DNA of 64,000 bases from Neurospora tetrasperma FGSC 2508 (Eukaryota > Ascomycota > Sordariomycetes > Sordariales > Sordariaceae), in assembly GCF_000213175.1 (NCBI RefSeq), contig NW_009799101.1, forward strand, positions 3,299,236-3,363,235, written 5' to 3'. The notes under the pieces are model-generated. The model was not told the DNA's origin, made no database searches, and saw only the letters and a list, made by a program, of their open reading frames with translations. Of the stretch, positions 1 through 12,059 are shown in pieces. Position numbers and translations under genes: made by a program. Position 1 is the stretch's first letter. Every line of letters starts with the position of its first letter.

Positions 1-1282
1 CCTGATATCGGGATTTGGCCACGTGGCAACGAGCAGCAAGGCGTTGATGATGGGCAGCTTCAGCGGCGGCCGTGATATCGCGTTCCATATTTCCGGCAAC
101 AGCGAGTCCATCAAAAACTGATATACCGAGTCATCCTTGGCAAATCGACGGCATGCCGTCATGATGATGGCCCAAAAGAGTACGTGACCCCTCTCATAGC
201 AGATGTCTGGATCCCGTTGGCGAACGACGGGGAAGTAAGGGTGAAAGTGCTCAAAGTATTTGTCGAAATAGTAGTTTATGTCATCTCCGGAGAACACGCG
301 TGAACCGAGGGCTCGAGGTTCAGCTGGACGCCTCAGCCCAGCCAGACTGAAACTAACAGAGGTGGCATCGCTTGCTCTGGGCGTGGGAGTAGAGGTTTCG
401 CTGGATATGGAGAAGGGCCGTGGCCGAGTGAAGATGGGAGGCGGTAGTGTTGGAACACCGAGACCAGGAAGAAACGGCCCGGGTAGGGTTCCAGGGTTCG
501 GTAGTCCTCCGGGCAAGGTGCCGGATAGGGTTCCCGGTAGGGTGAGCTGTGGGAGTGAAGGGACTGGCGGACTCGCGCTCGAGAACTGAACCGGACGTAT
601 AGGGGGCAGTTCGGTAGTTAGGCCGCCGAGTGATGGCCTCGGAGCAACAGTGTTCTTGAGTGACTGGAGTTCGGCCGCCAACTCTTCCAGCTTGCTATCA
701 AGAGTTTAGCCGTAGTCTGACTTGGCTAGGAGTACCCTAACCCTGGATGTTTATGTGACCAACCTCTTTTTCGACGCTCTCTTGTAGTTCTTGTCCACGA
801 TACACTCGAGGTCTAGCTTGGTGCACCGCAGACACGGCTGTCCCGGACTAAGACTTGCATTACATCTTACCTGTACAGTGTATGTGTAACGTTAGCCAGC
901 CTAATCGAGCGGGGTCTCGTGTGGTGGTGGGAGCAAGATGAGAGAAAGGCATGACATAACAACAGAGCAGGAGATGTTGAGTCGATTACAGCCTAGGTCC
1001 ATGCTGCTGCCATGTATGTTGGATGGGAACGGATTATTTATACATTGCGGAGAATGCTCATACCTTGGAGTCTCGACATTTAATACAGGCCGTATTTCGC
1101 CGTATCCTGGGTGGCGTTGATCCTGCTGAAGGTGGTGGTGGTGGCGCCGGGGGTGACGAGCGGTCTCTCGGAACCGGTTTCGGCGATGCATCTCGTCCAA
1201 CGGTCCCGGCTCCGGCGACGGTCACGGTATCGGCAGAAGTGACGGGTGGAGTTGCAGAATCGGCTTTTCTCGGTAGGGCCAT
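1..1282 (-). CDS. Zn2Cys6 fungal transcription factor, 5' part (3' end outside window)
   Basis: DNA-binding transcription factor of the Gal4-type binuclear zinc cluster family, expected in the nucleus. I read three exons: 1282-1064, 870-764 and 694 to the left edge. The introns are 193 and 69 nt, the second with a GCTAAAC branch site. The cluster is split by intron 1: ACIKCRDSK then VRC, giving C66-x2-C69-x6-C76-x9-C86-x2-C89-x6-C96, a perfect match to the family spacing. A basic stretch and a short coiled-coil-like segment (KLEELAAELQSLK) follow, then a Pro/Leu-rich linker. The fungal-specific middle region begins around SGDDINYYFDKYFEHFHPYF and is open to the left edge. The N-terminal 60 residues are Ala/Pro-rich. 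The arrangement resembles Leu3/War1-like activators, but I cannot name the target genes. The promoter side faces the A+T-rich block. Confidence 0.87.
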
Positions 1283-1730
1283 GGGATGGATGGATCGAGA
1301 TGGGAACGAGGTAGTCTCGAACCGGCAAGAGACATTTAGAGATTATCGCAATCAAAAGGCGATGGGGATGATTCGTCAATGCAAGGAACGAGGGACGAGA
1401 CGAGAGGTTACAATACGAAGTTGACGGACCTTGAGTGAGAGTCGCGCAAGCAAAACAGAAGTGGACGGAAACTGCTATAGCGGATTCGGCCACCGCCAAG
1501 TATAACTGTAGCTACCTCTACATAGTACAAGTCAGCGCCAGGGCAGCGGCGGACAGCTCCTACCGTCGATCACGATACCTACGGGCAGCTAGGTACCTCT
1601 CTAGAGGTATTCTCTTGCGATACCCCAGGTCCCCTGCTGTGTCACGTGGGAGAGCCTGGAGCATCCGCTGACAGAAAGATCAAATCCACTGGACTTTAGG
1701 GCGCTTTATCCCTCTGTAACCCAAGTGCCT
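1283..1730. other. Upstream region of the Zn2Cys6 gene
   Basis: 448 bp of ordinary base composition between the transcription factor start and the edge of the A+T-rich block. It should hold the 5' UTR and promoter of that gene. An AGGTACCT palindrome lies at 1591-1598. I see no supportable gene; the short open frames here have no family signature. Confidence 0.5.
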
Positions 1731-1736
1731 GGGTAC
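1731..1736. repeat. Left copy of 6-bp direct repeat GGGTAC (candidate target-site duplication)
   Basis: GGGTAC abuts the outer end of the left terminal inverted repeat. The same six bases abut the outer end of the right repeat at 13093-13098, as expected for a duplicated insertion site. Confidence 0.6.
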
Positions 1737-1769
1737 TACGGGGGCCATTGTCTTGGTTCGTTTCAAAAT
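1737..1769 (+). repeat. Left terminal inverted repeat, 33 bp
   Basis: Identical to the reverse complement of 13060-13092. It keeps its G+C content (GGGGGCC), unlike the interior. Further in, both sides share a GTCCGTGC motif with different spacing, so homology may extend with gaps. Confidence 0.7.
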
Positions 1770-2204
1770 GAAAAAAGTCCGTGCATACAGCTGCGCACAG
1801 GTATCAGGGCATTTGCAAACACCCCGCACACACCAAATTATTTTCACACCTCCTCACTAGCGTAATACTCCCTACTATACAACGCTCGTATATTAACAAT
1901 TCTTCTAAACCCTTATTATCTCTATATTAACAAAGATCTTTCTACATTAACAAAGATTTTACTATAATAGTATATATTTATAAATATAAGGGTATAGTAC
2001 TATTAGCGCCTCTTATTAATCAATTTAATACTTTAACCCTACTATAATAAATTTTATATTTGCTAGTAAAAATTAATAAAGGAATATATAGTCTTGCGAA
2101 GTAGATTTTATTAGATAACTAAGTAAATATCTCTTATATACCTTATATTAAAAGCTTTCTAACCTTATTACTAATAATAAGAGGTAGTCCGTTTATGGAA
2201 AATA

Positions 2205-2640
2205 AAAACAATATTCGAAGATAAGAACGAGTATATTATTACTCTAAGAATTAATAATATAATTCGAATATACGCTCTCGCAATATACCTTTTCAAGAAG
2301 AGTATTAAGGACGAACCTTATAATTGCTACAATAGTAGTAAAACCCTTTACCCTACTTTGGAATATATTATACTTAATACAAAATTCCTTGGAAGAGCCT
2401 ATATTTATTATTACTATACGGGCTAGGGTATTAAGTACTTATTTAAGAAGATAATATTAGAGAAGAAGTAGGAAAAAACTATTATAGCTGATAGCATTTG
2501 GAAAATATAGAAGAATAAAGTAGAGTTAGAAGAATATATTTATATAGAGTTGAAGGATATAGAGGGTACTATTAATAATAAACTTATTAGACGTCGCGAG
2601 ACTATTAACAGTACTCCTAAGAATAAGAAGAAGATTTAAG
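2205..2640 (+). pseudogene. RIP-degraded protein-coding relic
   Basis: A reading frame of about 145 codons runs through the A+T-rich tract with only a few interruptions. It keeps protein-like composition, including a basic C-terminal end (RRRET then KNKKK). A stretch with one Cys and several Tyr in a spacing that recalls small cysteine-pair domains suggests Cys-to-Tyr changes. That is the expected outcome of RIP, but the family is not identified. It may be part of the surrounding element or a duplicated host gene. Confidence 0.35.
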
Positions 2641-4251
2641 TATAATAGTAATTATACTTTTATATTAATATATTTAATAATATTTAAACGAATAATTCTA
2701 TACTCTATTATTATAATATTGCTGAAATTTCTTACTTTTTATATACAATATATTATAAAAATTTTAACCTATATTATTTTGTATAATTCAAATAGTGAAA
2801 TGTTTATAAATATTTATATACTTATATCAGAATTTATGAAGAATTATCAATAGTAATTAACGTTTATTAATATAAATTTATATTGATATTCTACAATTTA
2901 TTTATATGATTATTCTTTGTACTAAAGTAGTATTTTAATATAATTGGAAATAATTTTAGAGAATTAAATATTAATAAGAATAATATATATAATATATATA
3001 ATATATATAGTATATATAATATATATATATATTTCTCTTTAGTTCTTATACTATAGTATTTAAATATATAGTAAAATAATAAATATAAATATTATTTAAT
3101 AATTAGTTATATAGTTTCTATTAATTAGTTAGTTTTAAAACTTTATAAGAAATAAATAGAAAATATACTTCTATATTAAAAAGAAAATAATAATTATATT
3201 CTCTTATTATATATTTATAGTATTTTATAAATATAAAGCTCTTCCTTGAGTTTTCTAAAGGGGAAAACTATATAGCATTAAATATTATGAAATTAAAACC
3301 TTTAATACTAGCCTTTTTTTATATTACTATATTATAAGTATAAACAAAACGTTTCTCGTTTTAAATTAATAATAAAGAAATGTCTTTATATTCTTATTAT
3401 ATATAATTATATATTTTTAAAAATATATAAATATTCTTTTTCATAATAAATTTTCTTAAATTTTAAATCCTTTTTATATAGAAGTAAAAATTTTTACTTT
3501 TATTAAATTTCAATATAATATAAAAATCTTTTAAATATTATAAGATTGACAGATAAAATTAGTCCTTTTACTCTTATATAAAATAGGATAAGTTAATTTT
3601 GAAAAAAGACCTTATATATATATATATATATACATATATATATAAATAGTTTTAATTATATCAATTTTATACTTAAAAATAGAACTTTATATAAATAGAA
3701 TATTAATTAAAATGTTATTATAACTTTTATAATATTATCTTTAAATAGAATTAATATAAAAGGGAATTATTATAAAGAGTAATAGTTATAAAAATAAATT
3801 AAAAAAAATATAATAATACAATTCTAAGTATAGGTAAGACTAGGCTATTAAATTTAATTTAAATAAGTTAATAAAGTTAAAGAATAAGAAGGAGTAAGAA
3901 GGAGAGAGGGTTGAAACTTAGTAAAAGTATAATGCTTTTTATAAGCAGTTTTATTAATTTTTACTACCCTAAATAAACTAAGGTATAAATAACTAACTTA
4001 TTTGATTAAAAATAGGAAGAGTATACCCTTCTAAGTATATAATTAAATATAATACCTACTAATACTATAATAGAAAATAATTTAAAAGAAATATATTTTT
4101 ATAAATATAAATATATATATATTTATTGTAAGTTTTATTTAGCAACGTTTAATACTATATAATTTTCCACTTTAGAGTATTTAAAAGAAGATTTTATATT
4201 AGAAAAGACTAATATATATATATATATTATATTACTTATTTAATATTGTAA

Positions 4252-4475
4252 GGGCGTATACAATTACGAGAGTAAGCTAGCTTAAGGAGGTTATAGTACA
4301 ACTTAATATAATATTAAAGTTAAAAAGTAAAAAGAAAAAAGTATAAAAGTAGGCTGGTTGTATAGGATTTTATAGTATACGCGCGCTAAGCCTTATTAAA
4401 ATAAAGTAGAGTATATTATAAAGGCGTATAATTACGTAACTTCTAATACCTTAAGTGGTTATAGTTTTAAATTAT
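4252..4475 (+). repeat. Degenerate direct repeat pair (about 55 bp)
   Basis: Segments at about 4252-4310 and 4419-4475 share GGCGTATA, ATTACG, CTTAAG and GGTTATAG in the same order with differing positions. This looks like a duplicated sequence blurred by mutation. No coding signal is seen. Confidence 0.35.
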
Positions 4476-6289
4476 AATAAATATAATATTAATTATAGAA
4501 AACTATATTTATAAATAATTGAAAATAATAAATAAACTTTATAATTATCGAATTAATATAAATAATTATAATAAATAAGTTATAATATAATACTATTATA
4601 AAAGTTTAAAATTATTTTTGAAAGAAAAAAATAAAAAAGATTATAATTTTTAAAAAAAAAATTTAAAAATATATAATTTTAGGGCTATCTAATTAAATAT
4701 ATAAGAAATAAAAGAAAAGTAGTAAAATGATTAAAATTAAAATAAGTAAATTAGAAAGTAATATTTTAATGTAGATTATAGTATTATTATAAAGACTATA
4801 GTATAAATAATTAAATATTTTTCTTTTTAAAATAATATTATATAAACTATATTTTCTATTTTATCTATCTACGTATATACTCTTAATATACAAACATCGT
4901 ACTTAATTGACCCACTCTAAGAATACTTCGTATTAATGAACTTTAGTCTTAGTAAATAGTTAGCAAATTTTTATAGTTAAGGCTAGGACGTATCTATCTC
5001 TTTTAATTATCTTATAGCCTCTTAAGTATATAAATATAATATAGGACGCAAATATATCGACCTTATACTATGTTGAAACTTTATTATCGATATATATATA
5101 TCCAAATATTCGCTGGAAATTATTATTATAAATTTGCAAATATACTTTAATATTACAATTAACCAACAAACGTTATAGCGTTTTATTAAAGAAAATAATA
5201 CTCCGCTTTAACGAGGTTTGAGAATTAATAAATCCAACGTATTAGAAATAGTAATAAAGTAGTTCTATTTTGAATCTACTCTAAGCAATTATAATTTATA
5301 TAGTATATTACTTAATAAAGGCTTTACAATTTTACTTTAAGGGCTCTAAATTCTATAAAAGCGTTTAGGAATCTTTAGAAAGTATTCTCCTACAAACCTC
5401 AAAGAGAAACTCTATAAAGTATATAAAATCTTTAAATATATAAAAGAAACCAACGTAACGTACTTTATTTAATAAATAGGTAGGCGAAAACTCTAATATT
5501 CTTTTATAGCTTAATATAATTTCTATATTCCGCGCGAACCTTTTTATACTTACTTCAAATTATTTTTTCTTAAAGCTATACGAGAAAAGCTAGTACTCCT
5601 TTAGCGCCGTAGGGGTAGATAGATAATATTAAGGCTAAATTATATATAGTATATTAATACGTACTTTAAATTAAAAGAATTTAGTATTGGAATTTATATA
5701 GCAATTAATACCTATTTATAGTATATCCTATAATTTTATATAAGTATTTCTACTTTAATTTAAAAATTAATCTTTATACAATAGATTAAAGTTATTAGGG
5801 AATATAGTTTTATTCTAATATGAATACAGTTTAATTACAATAATAAAGTAAATATAGTAATTATAAGTATATACTATATTGCTCTTGGAATAAAAATAAT
5901 ACGTATCCTAAAACTTAAATGTATATTACTTAAGAAAATTATAATTTACGAGCCTAGGCCGCCGGAGGAAAATATTTTTATTCGCTATAATATCGTTATA
6001 GGAAATTAAGAATTACTAATATAGATAGAGGACTAAATTATATATATAATAAACGTTTTTATATAAAGAAAGAATACTAATAACTAGCGTTTAAAAAATT
6101 AGTAGAAGCAGTTACGCAATAACCGAGTGTTTTTCTAAATAGTAAATAACCCTTAATATTCATTTATCTTATTTGATTTAACGTTTTCTAAAATTATTTT
6201 AAGAGACTTAAGGGGATAGACCTCTAGGTACTTAATAGAATTAAAAATTATATTGTATTACTTTATACTTTTATGCTCCAAATCCGCAC

Positions 6290-6910
6290 GGAGTTCGGAA
6301 GTTTCATTAAATATTAGAACCAATATATTATTGTAAGCTCAGATTCGTAGAGGGTGGCCTGGAAGGGAGCGTCGAGAATCTAGGATTTGTATTCTTGAGA
6401 AAAAGCGAAGAGGAAAAAATGATCTAATCTTTCTGGATGGAAAAAGATAATGGATTTGTAGGTAATCGAACGCGTGGTTAACATTAGTGTGTAGAGCGTT
6501 CAAAGACAAACAGAATGGTACTGGATTTGTGTACGTAGGTAGAAGAATGGTAGTAGTATTGCTTAGTATAGAGATAGCTATAAAAATTCTATTTCTCGAA
6601 GGAAACCTTCCTTCTTATAGACTTTCTGGGCCTTTTGGCTATTCAGCGAGCAATCTGTCTATTCAGCTGGATTCTTTGTCTTCTAAGGATTCTAAAGATA
6701 GTCTGTTTAGTACCGTACGGCTTAGAACAACTAAGAAATCTATTTTAGAAGTTGGAGGTTTTTCAAGGTTAAAAGAACAAAGGGTTCCTTTATTAGCAAA
6801 GATCCTTATCTACCCTAGTTAAGCTACTACGGCAACCACAGCGCTAATTTAAGCTACCCCGGGCCGTGCCGGTCACCCCCACACCCTCTACGGGGGTTAG
6901 GGTTATATAT
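6290..6910 (+). other. Island of near-normal composition inside the A+T-rich block
   Basis: About 620 bp has clearly higher G+C and ordinary dinucleotides, flanked on both sides by heavily degraded DNA. It contains a 111-codon ATG-less frame at 6487-6822 with no recognisable domain, so I do not call a gene. The right end reads CTACGGGGGTTAGGGTTA. Its first nine bases match the outer end of the block's terminal repeat, and the rest contains two TTAGGG units (6894-6905). It may be a later insertion or a unique fragment never exposed to RIP. Confidence 0.4.
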
Positions 6911-7794
6911 AGTAGAATCTCAACCACGTTTATTTGTTTAAATAAAATTAAATAAATTCAACCAAAAATTTAGGGTATATATATATAATAAATATTACCT
7001 ATATAATAGCCTCTTATACTAGTATAGTATAATATAGACTCGTAAATCCGTTATATATATATAATATTATATAATATATATAGTAAGTCCAACAATTATC
7101 CGTTACTAATATAATAGACATTATATTATTATAAGAAAGCTAATTAAATTATATTATAATTATAATAAAACTTTAGTACTTAACTATCGGGTATAAATGG
7201 ATTGGGATTGGTATTAATACTTAAAAGAAATTGTAAGTTATAGCAATTTTGAAGTCAACTAATACTTACCCTAAAATATAATAGATCTTTATATAAAAAT
7301 AATAGAGGATTTTATTCCCTATATAGTAAATTCCTCTAATTTACCCATCCGAATAGAGTATAAATATTTTCGGTAGAAGTTCTTAGAGTATAAAATAGTA
7401 TTGAGAGAATTAGTTTTTAATTTATATAATTTACTAATTAAAGGCTTTAATAAAATTAAAAAGTTAATAAAATAGGTTGGTGGTAATATTAATAGAATAA
7501 TAGAAGTATTATAGGGATAAAATATTAGGAATAAAAATAAAGTAGAATAATAGAAGGAGGAATATATTAATTAATAGAGATATATTAGAATATATAGTAA
7601 TATGTCTCAATTTGAAAAACTTTATTTTTATTAAGGAACGTTTATATTTATTAAATACGATAAATACTAATTATAAATAATTGTATTAATAGTATTATAA
7701 AGTAAGATTATTATATAATAAAAATGCGATCCCTAATGATGAACGATAATATAAATATATTGGAGTACCTTTTTGGTTTTTATTATTGATTGGA

Positions 7795-7873
7795 AAAAAA
7801 AAAGTAAAAGAAAAAAAAAAAAAAGAAAAAAGGAAAAAGAAAAGAGAAAAAAAAAAAAAAAAAAAAAAAAAAA
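7795..7873. repeat. A/G-only low-complexity tract
   Basis: About 79 bases made almost entirely of A with scattered G, ending in a run of about 26 A. It directly adjoins the tRNA-like relic. Read on the minus strand it is a T-rich tail following that relic. Confidence 0.7.
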
Positions 7874-7876
7874 CTT

Positions 7877-7950
7877 ACTAAAATATAATTCGAACTGAGA
7901 ACCTTCCAAGTAGCAACTATTCTATTTACTATTATACTATATACTGTATA
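7877..7950 (-). pseudogene. tRNA-like relic, possibly the head of a SINE
   Basis: On the minus strand, TATAGTATAATAGTAAATA resembles an A box. About 35 nt further on, AGTTCGAATT resembles a B box (GGTTCGAATCC with C-to-T type changes). The spacing suits a tRNA-derived pol III promoter, and a long T run follows. I could not fold a convincing acceptor stem or name an anticodon. It is either a RIP-mutated tRNA copy or a tRNA-derived SINE. Confidence 0.3.
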
Positions 7951-9720
7951 TTTTTTTTTATAGAAACTACCTCTATTTTCTAATTATATAATATTAAGAA
8001 TAAAATCGATAAATATTTAGTAGTTAACGCCTACGACTACGGGTTGAAAAGGTAGGAGGAGTATTAGTATTTATAGAAGTTCCCTACCCCTTATTAATAG
8101 TATTTAATATCAAAGTGCTTTAATAAGAATTAATTGCAATTGTTTTACTATTATCCTTAGCCAAGTTTACAATTCCCTCTTCTAGAAACAAACCTCTAAG
8201 GAATTTATTATTATTAATTTTTTTTGCCCCTACGTTTAATTATTAATAGAAATTACTTTATCCTAATTAATATACTACTAAGAAGATAGGAATAGATTTA
8301 TATATTCCTCCTTTACTATAGGCTCCTTCTTTATGGTAGTAATTAGTATAGTATTACTTTATTTCTTTAGAATTTACTCTTATTTTCCTTGCGCTTTAGC
8401 GATTATTCTTAATTCCTTTTTAATAATTAGAATATTTTAAACAAATCGCTTAATCTTAATAATAGGCTCCTTTTTAATTAGAAAATCAAACTTTGCTATT
8501 TAAAAATATTTATTTTATTTAGGAAGATAGGAAAGTAATTGGTTGGGTATAGTAGGACTATAGGTACGCTTGTAATTATATTTTAATATTAATCGGAGTA
8601 TTGCTTAAACGGGATTTATAATAGTATTAGAGCTAGTACTATTATTAACTATCTCTTTAATTTGTATAAGGGTAATTATTAAAGTTTATTTAGGTTTGAT
8701 TTTACTAGTAGCCTTAATCTTCGTTCGGATATAATTAAGTTCAATTAATTCCGATTTAATTAAATTAAAATTAATAAAGAGAATCCTACTACTTAAATAG
8801 TAGGGGTCGATACTAATAAATTCGAAGCGTATAATATCAATTTAGAAAAGGACTTTCTAATTATATAAAGATTAAGTTCTGATTTATATAATAAAATAAT
8901 AATAATTGTCGAAACGGTTGTAGAGTAGGTATATTTTCGAATAAATTTCTAAAAGTCGGACTGTTCGGACGTTAATAGGGATAGGAATATTACTAATTAT
9001 AATAGTTTTAACCTCCTTAAAATACTATTAGAAAGTTATAAACCAATTACTCCTTAATATATTATTTCAATTTAGGAAGTTAATAGTAAATTAGTATTAT
9101 ATAATACTAATTCTATTCAACTCCGAGAGTGTATTGTTACGGTTGCCGGTAATTGAAATAAGGAATAATAGCTAGAGCCTAGAATAGAGAAGTTTAGGGT
9201 GCTGAAAATAGACAAAAGGGAGAAGTAATAGGTAAATTATTATTAATAATAATATTATTAAAGGCCTTAATAGTAGGAAGTAATTTAATAATAAACCTTT
9301 CCTTATATTTATTATAAATTTCCTATATAGAATGTTTAACCAAATAGTAGGAATAAGGAACGTTAATAATTTTATAGCGTTAGGAGGCTATAATAAATAA
9401 GTGTAGATAATATTAAATGTAAATAAGAGGTTATAATAAAGAATATATATTATCTTTAATAGTAGGGGATCGTTGGAAATTAATACGCGAAGATAATAAT
9501 TAAAGAAAGTTAAAGTAAATTTTTAAATATTAATATATACTTTAAATTCCCGAACTAGCGAGAAGATAATCTTGGGTAATTAGAAATATTTATTCAATTA
9601 AATCAAAAATAGATGTTAATATAAAAGGATATAAATTAGGGTTATATAAAAAATAAGAATAGAAAATAATAATTGTAATTTATTGTAAATAAATAGCAAT
9701 CCTACTCTATATACGTAATT

Positions 9721-10322
9721 AAATATTCTTAAGCGTACTTATATATTAATGTATAGTATTAAATATTCTTATACGTACTTAAATATTTATACGTAGTATT
9801 AAATATTCGCAAATATACTTAAATATTTATATATAGTACTAAATGTTTGCGAGTGTACTTAGATATTTATATATAGTATTAAATATTCGCGAGCGTACTT
9901 GAATGTTTATATATAGTACTATATATTCGTAAGCGTACTTGGATATTTATATATAGTATTAAGTATTCGCAAACGTATTTAAATATTTATATATAGTACT
10001 AAGTGTTTGCGAGCGTACTTAGATGTTTATATATAATATTAAGTATTTGTGAGCGTACTTGGATATCTATATATAATATTAAGTATTTACAAGTGGGTTG
10101 TAATATTTATATATAATATTTAAATATTTATATACGTACTTTTAATACTTATATATAGTATTTAAGTACTTACAAACGTATTTTAATATTTATATATAAT
10201 ATTTAAATATTTATGAATGTATTTTAAAATTTGTATATATTATTTAAATATTTATAAATATATTTTAATATTTAAATATAATATTTAATATCTCTAAATA
10301 TACTTTAATATTTATATATAGT
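9721..10322 (+). repeat. 40-bp tandem repeat array, about 15 units
   Basis: Units of exactly 40 bp begin at 9721, 9761, 9801 and so on to 10081. They continue with slight phase slips to about 10322. The unit reads roughly AARTRTTYGC, RAGCGTACTT, RRATRTTTAT, ATATAGTAYT. Differences between units are almost all C/T or G/A, as RIP of a tandem array would give. The array ends at a G+C-rich hairpin-like motif (CGGCG-CTTAA-CGCCG) near 10330. Confidence 0.85.
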
Positions 10323-11702
10323 TTATCCGGCGGCGCTTAACGCCGTACGGTTTTCCCCTTTAGAGAATTAAAGAAGAACCCTATATTAAAAAGTACTATA
10401 GTTATATAGTAAAGGAATAAGACTATTACTATTATATTTATTATTTATATATTTTTAAAATATTCCTTAAATATTCTTTATTTTAATTTGTAATATAATA
10501 GACTTATAGTTATTTAATATAATATATAATTATAGTATTTAAAATAAAAAAATTTAAATTTGTAGAATATTTATAAATATATGTTATATAAAAGAGAATT
10601 GTAAAAGAAATATAAAATTCTTTCTTAATATTTATATAATTAGTTTTAAAAATATTTATTAATTTTTATACTAAGATTAAAGAATTTAAAATATTTGACT
10701 TTATATTAAATAAAGAAAGAAATAATTTAAACACTATTATTGTTTTTATATTTTAAGAAAAGATATTTTTTAATTTTTAAAGTATTCTTAAAAGTATATG
10801 AAGAAAAATAATATAAAACATTTAATATTATAATAGAATTATAATATAATATATTCTAAATATATATAAAATATAAAATATATATAATTATTTATATTAT
10901 TTTTAATTTTTGTTTATCTTCTTTCTTATAAATATAGAGAAAGTCTTTTCGTACTACTACGGATATCTTTATATACTATCGTCTAAAAATAAATCAAATA
11001 TAATTTAGCTAACGGCTAAGCTATAAGAATATTAATAGTATTAGAATTTTTTTTATTTTTTTCTATATAAAATAGTATCATTATTCTAACTATACTCTCT
11101 CCCTCAACCTTTATTATTAAAAAGATATAAAAATAAAACTTAATTAACTTTAAGTATTATATTTTTATTTTCAATCCTCAGTGTGTAGGGGTAGGAAGGG
11201 AGCGTAACCTTAGTAATATAGAGTAAAAAATAAGAAAAATTCCAATACTATTACCTATCTTATACACCTAACTTTAGCCAAATTATACTTTATTTTATTT
11301 CTTACTACAGTATATAAAGACATTTATAGCAGTGCGAAAAGATATTATCTAAATATAATTTAAAATAATTTATATAAAAACTTTTTTAAGAAATACTAGA
11401 TATACATTTATAAGACTTTAAAATATTAAAATTTAAAAGAAATATTTTTAATAATATAATATTTCTTATATATTTAATATATATTTACTATAAATTATAA
11501 TTAAATATTTATATTTAATTTTATTTTATATATATCAATTAGAATACTAAAGTTCTTTATATAAATAAATACTATTGAAAAATAATATATTAGAATATAA
11601 TTATAAAATCTTTTTAAAATTGAAGAACTATTTTCTTCCTTTTACATAACTTTGAATATATATATATATATATTTTACTTTTACAAATATATTTGAAAAG
11701 AG

Positions 11703-11707
11703 GGATG
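11703..11707. repeat. Left target-site duplication GGATG of the solo LTR
   Basis: GGATG directly precedes the TG that starts the LTR. The same five bases follow its terminal CA at 11942-11946. Confidence 0.75.
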
Positions 11708-11941
11708 TGTCACGGGGCGCGAGCAAGTACTAAGTTAAGACTTTGATTGTTGTGCGAGGAACAGGAAGAGAATCCTGTGCGCGCACGAGAACTATATAGG
11801 GCACGCTGTGAGGTCCAGTACACGGACTATAGTACGTGTGCACGTGACTGCTGTACTGCACTCAGACAGCTGCAAGCTAGCTGCACTACTGCAGTGCAGT
11901 ACCCATCTATATATAGGAACATAGCAGTAATGCCTATAACA
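11708..11941. mobile_element. Solo LTR, 234 bp, fossil LTR retrotransposon trace
   Basis: The segment begins TGTCACGGGGCGCGAG and ends CCTATAACA, the TG...CA ends of an LTR. It is flanked by perfect 5-bp duplications (GGATG). It holds a TATATAGG promoter-like motif near 11921. There is no internal region, so it is a solo LTR left by recombination. Its base composition is normal while its surroundings are degraded. It therefore inserted after the host tract had decayed, or it escaped RIP as a short single copy. The family is probably Ty3/gypsy-like or Ty1/copia-like; the ends alone do not decide this. Confidence 0.75.
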
Positions 11942-11946
11942 GGATG
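11942..11946. repeat. Right target-site duplication GGATG of the solo LTR
   Basis: Matches 11703-11707 exactly. Confidence 0.75.
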
Positions 11947-12059
11947 ATTATTATATTAATCCTTTTCTAACATTATAATATATATTATAAGTAGGTAGAA
12001 AACTACTATTAAACGTTCTATCTACATTGAACATTGTTAATTAACCTTTAATTATCCTA

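Noticed and set aside
6487-6822. 111-codon frame in the un-mutated island
   Set aside because: It has no ATG start, no domain and no splice partners, so it is reported as an observation and not as a gene.
9721-10322. CRISPR-like periodic repeats
   Set aside because: The units are contiguous with no unique spacers, and the genome is eukaryotic; it is a tandem minisatellite.
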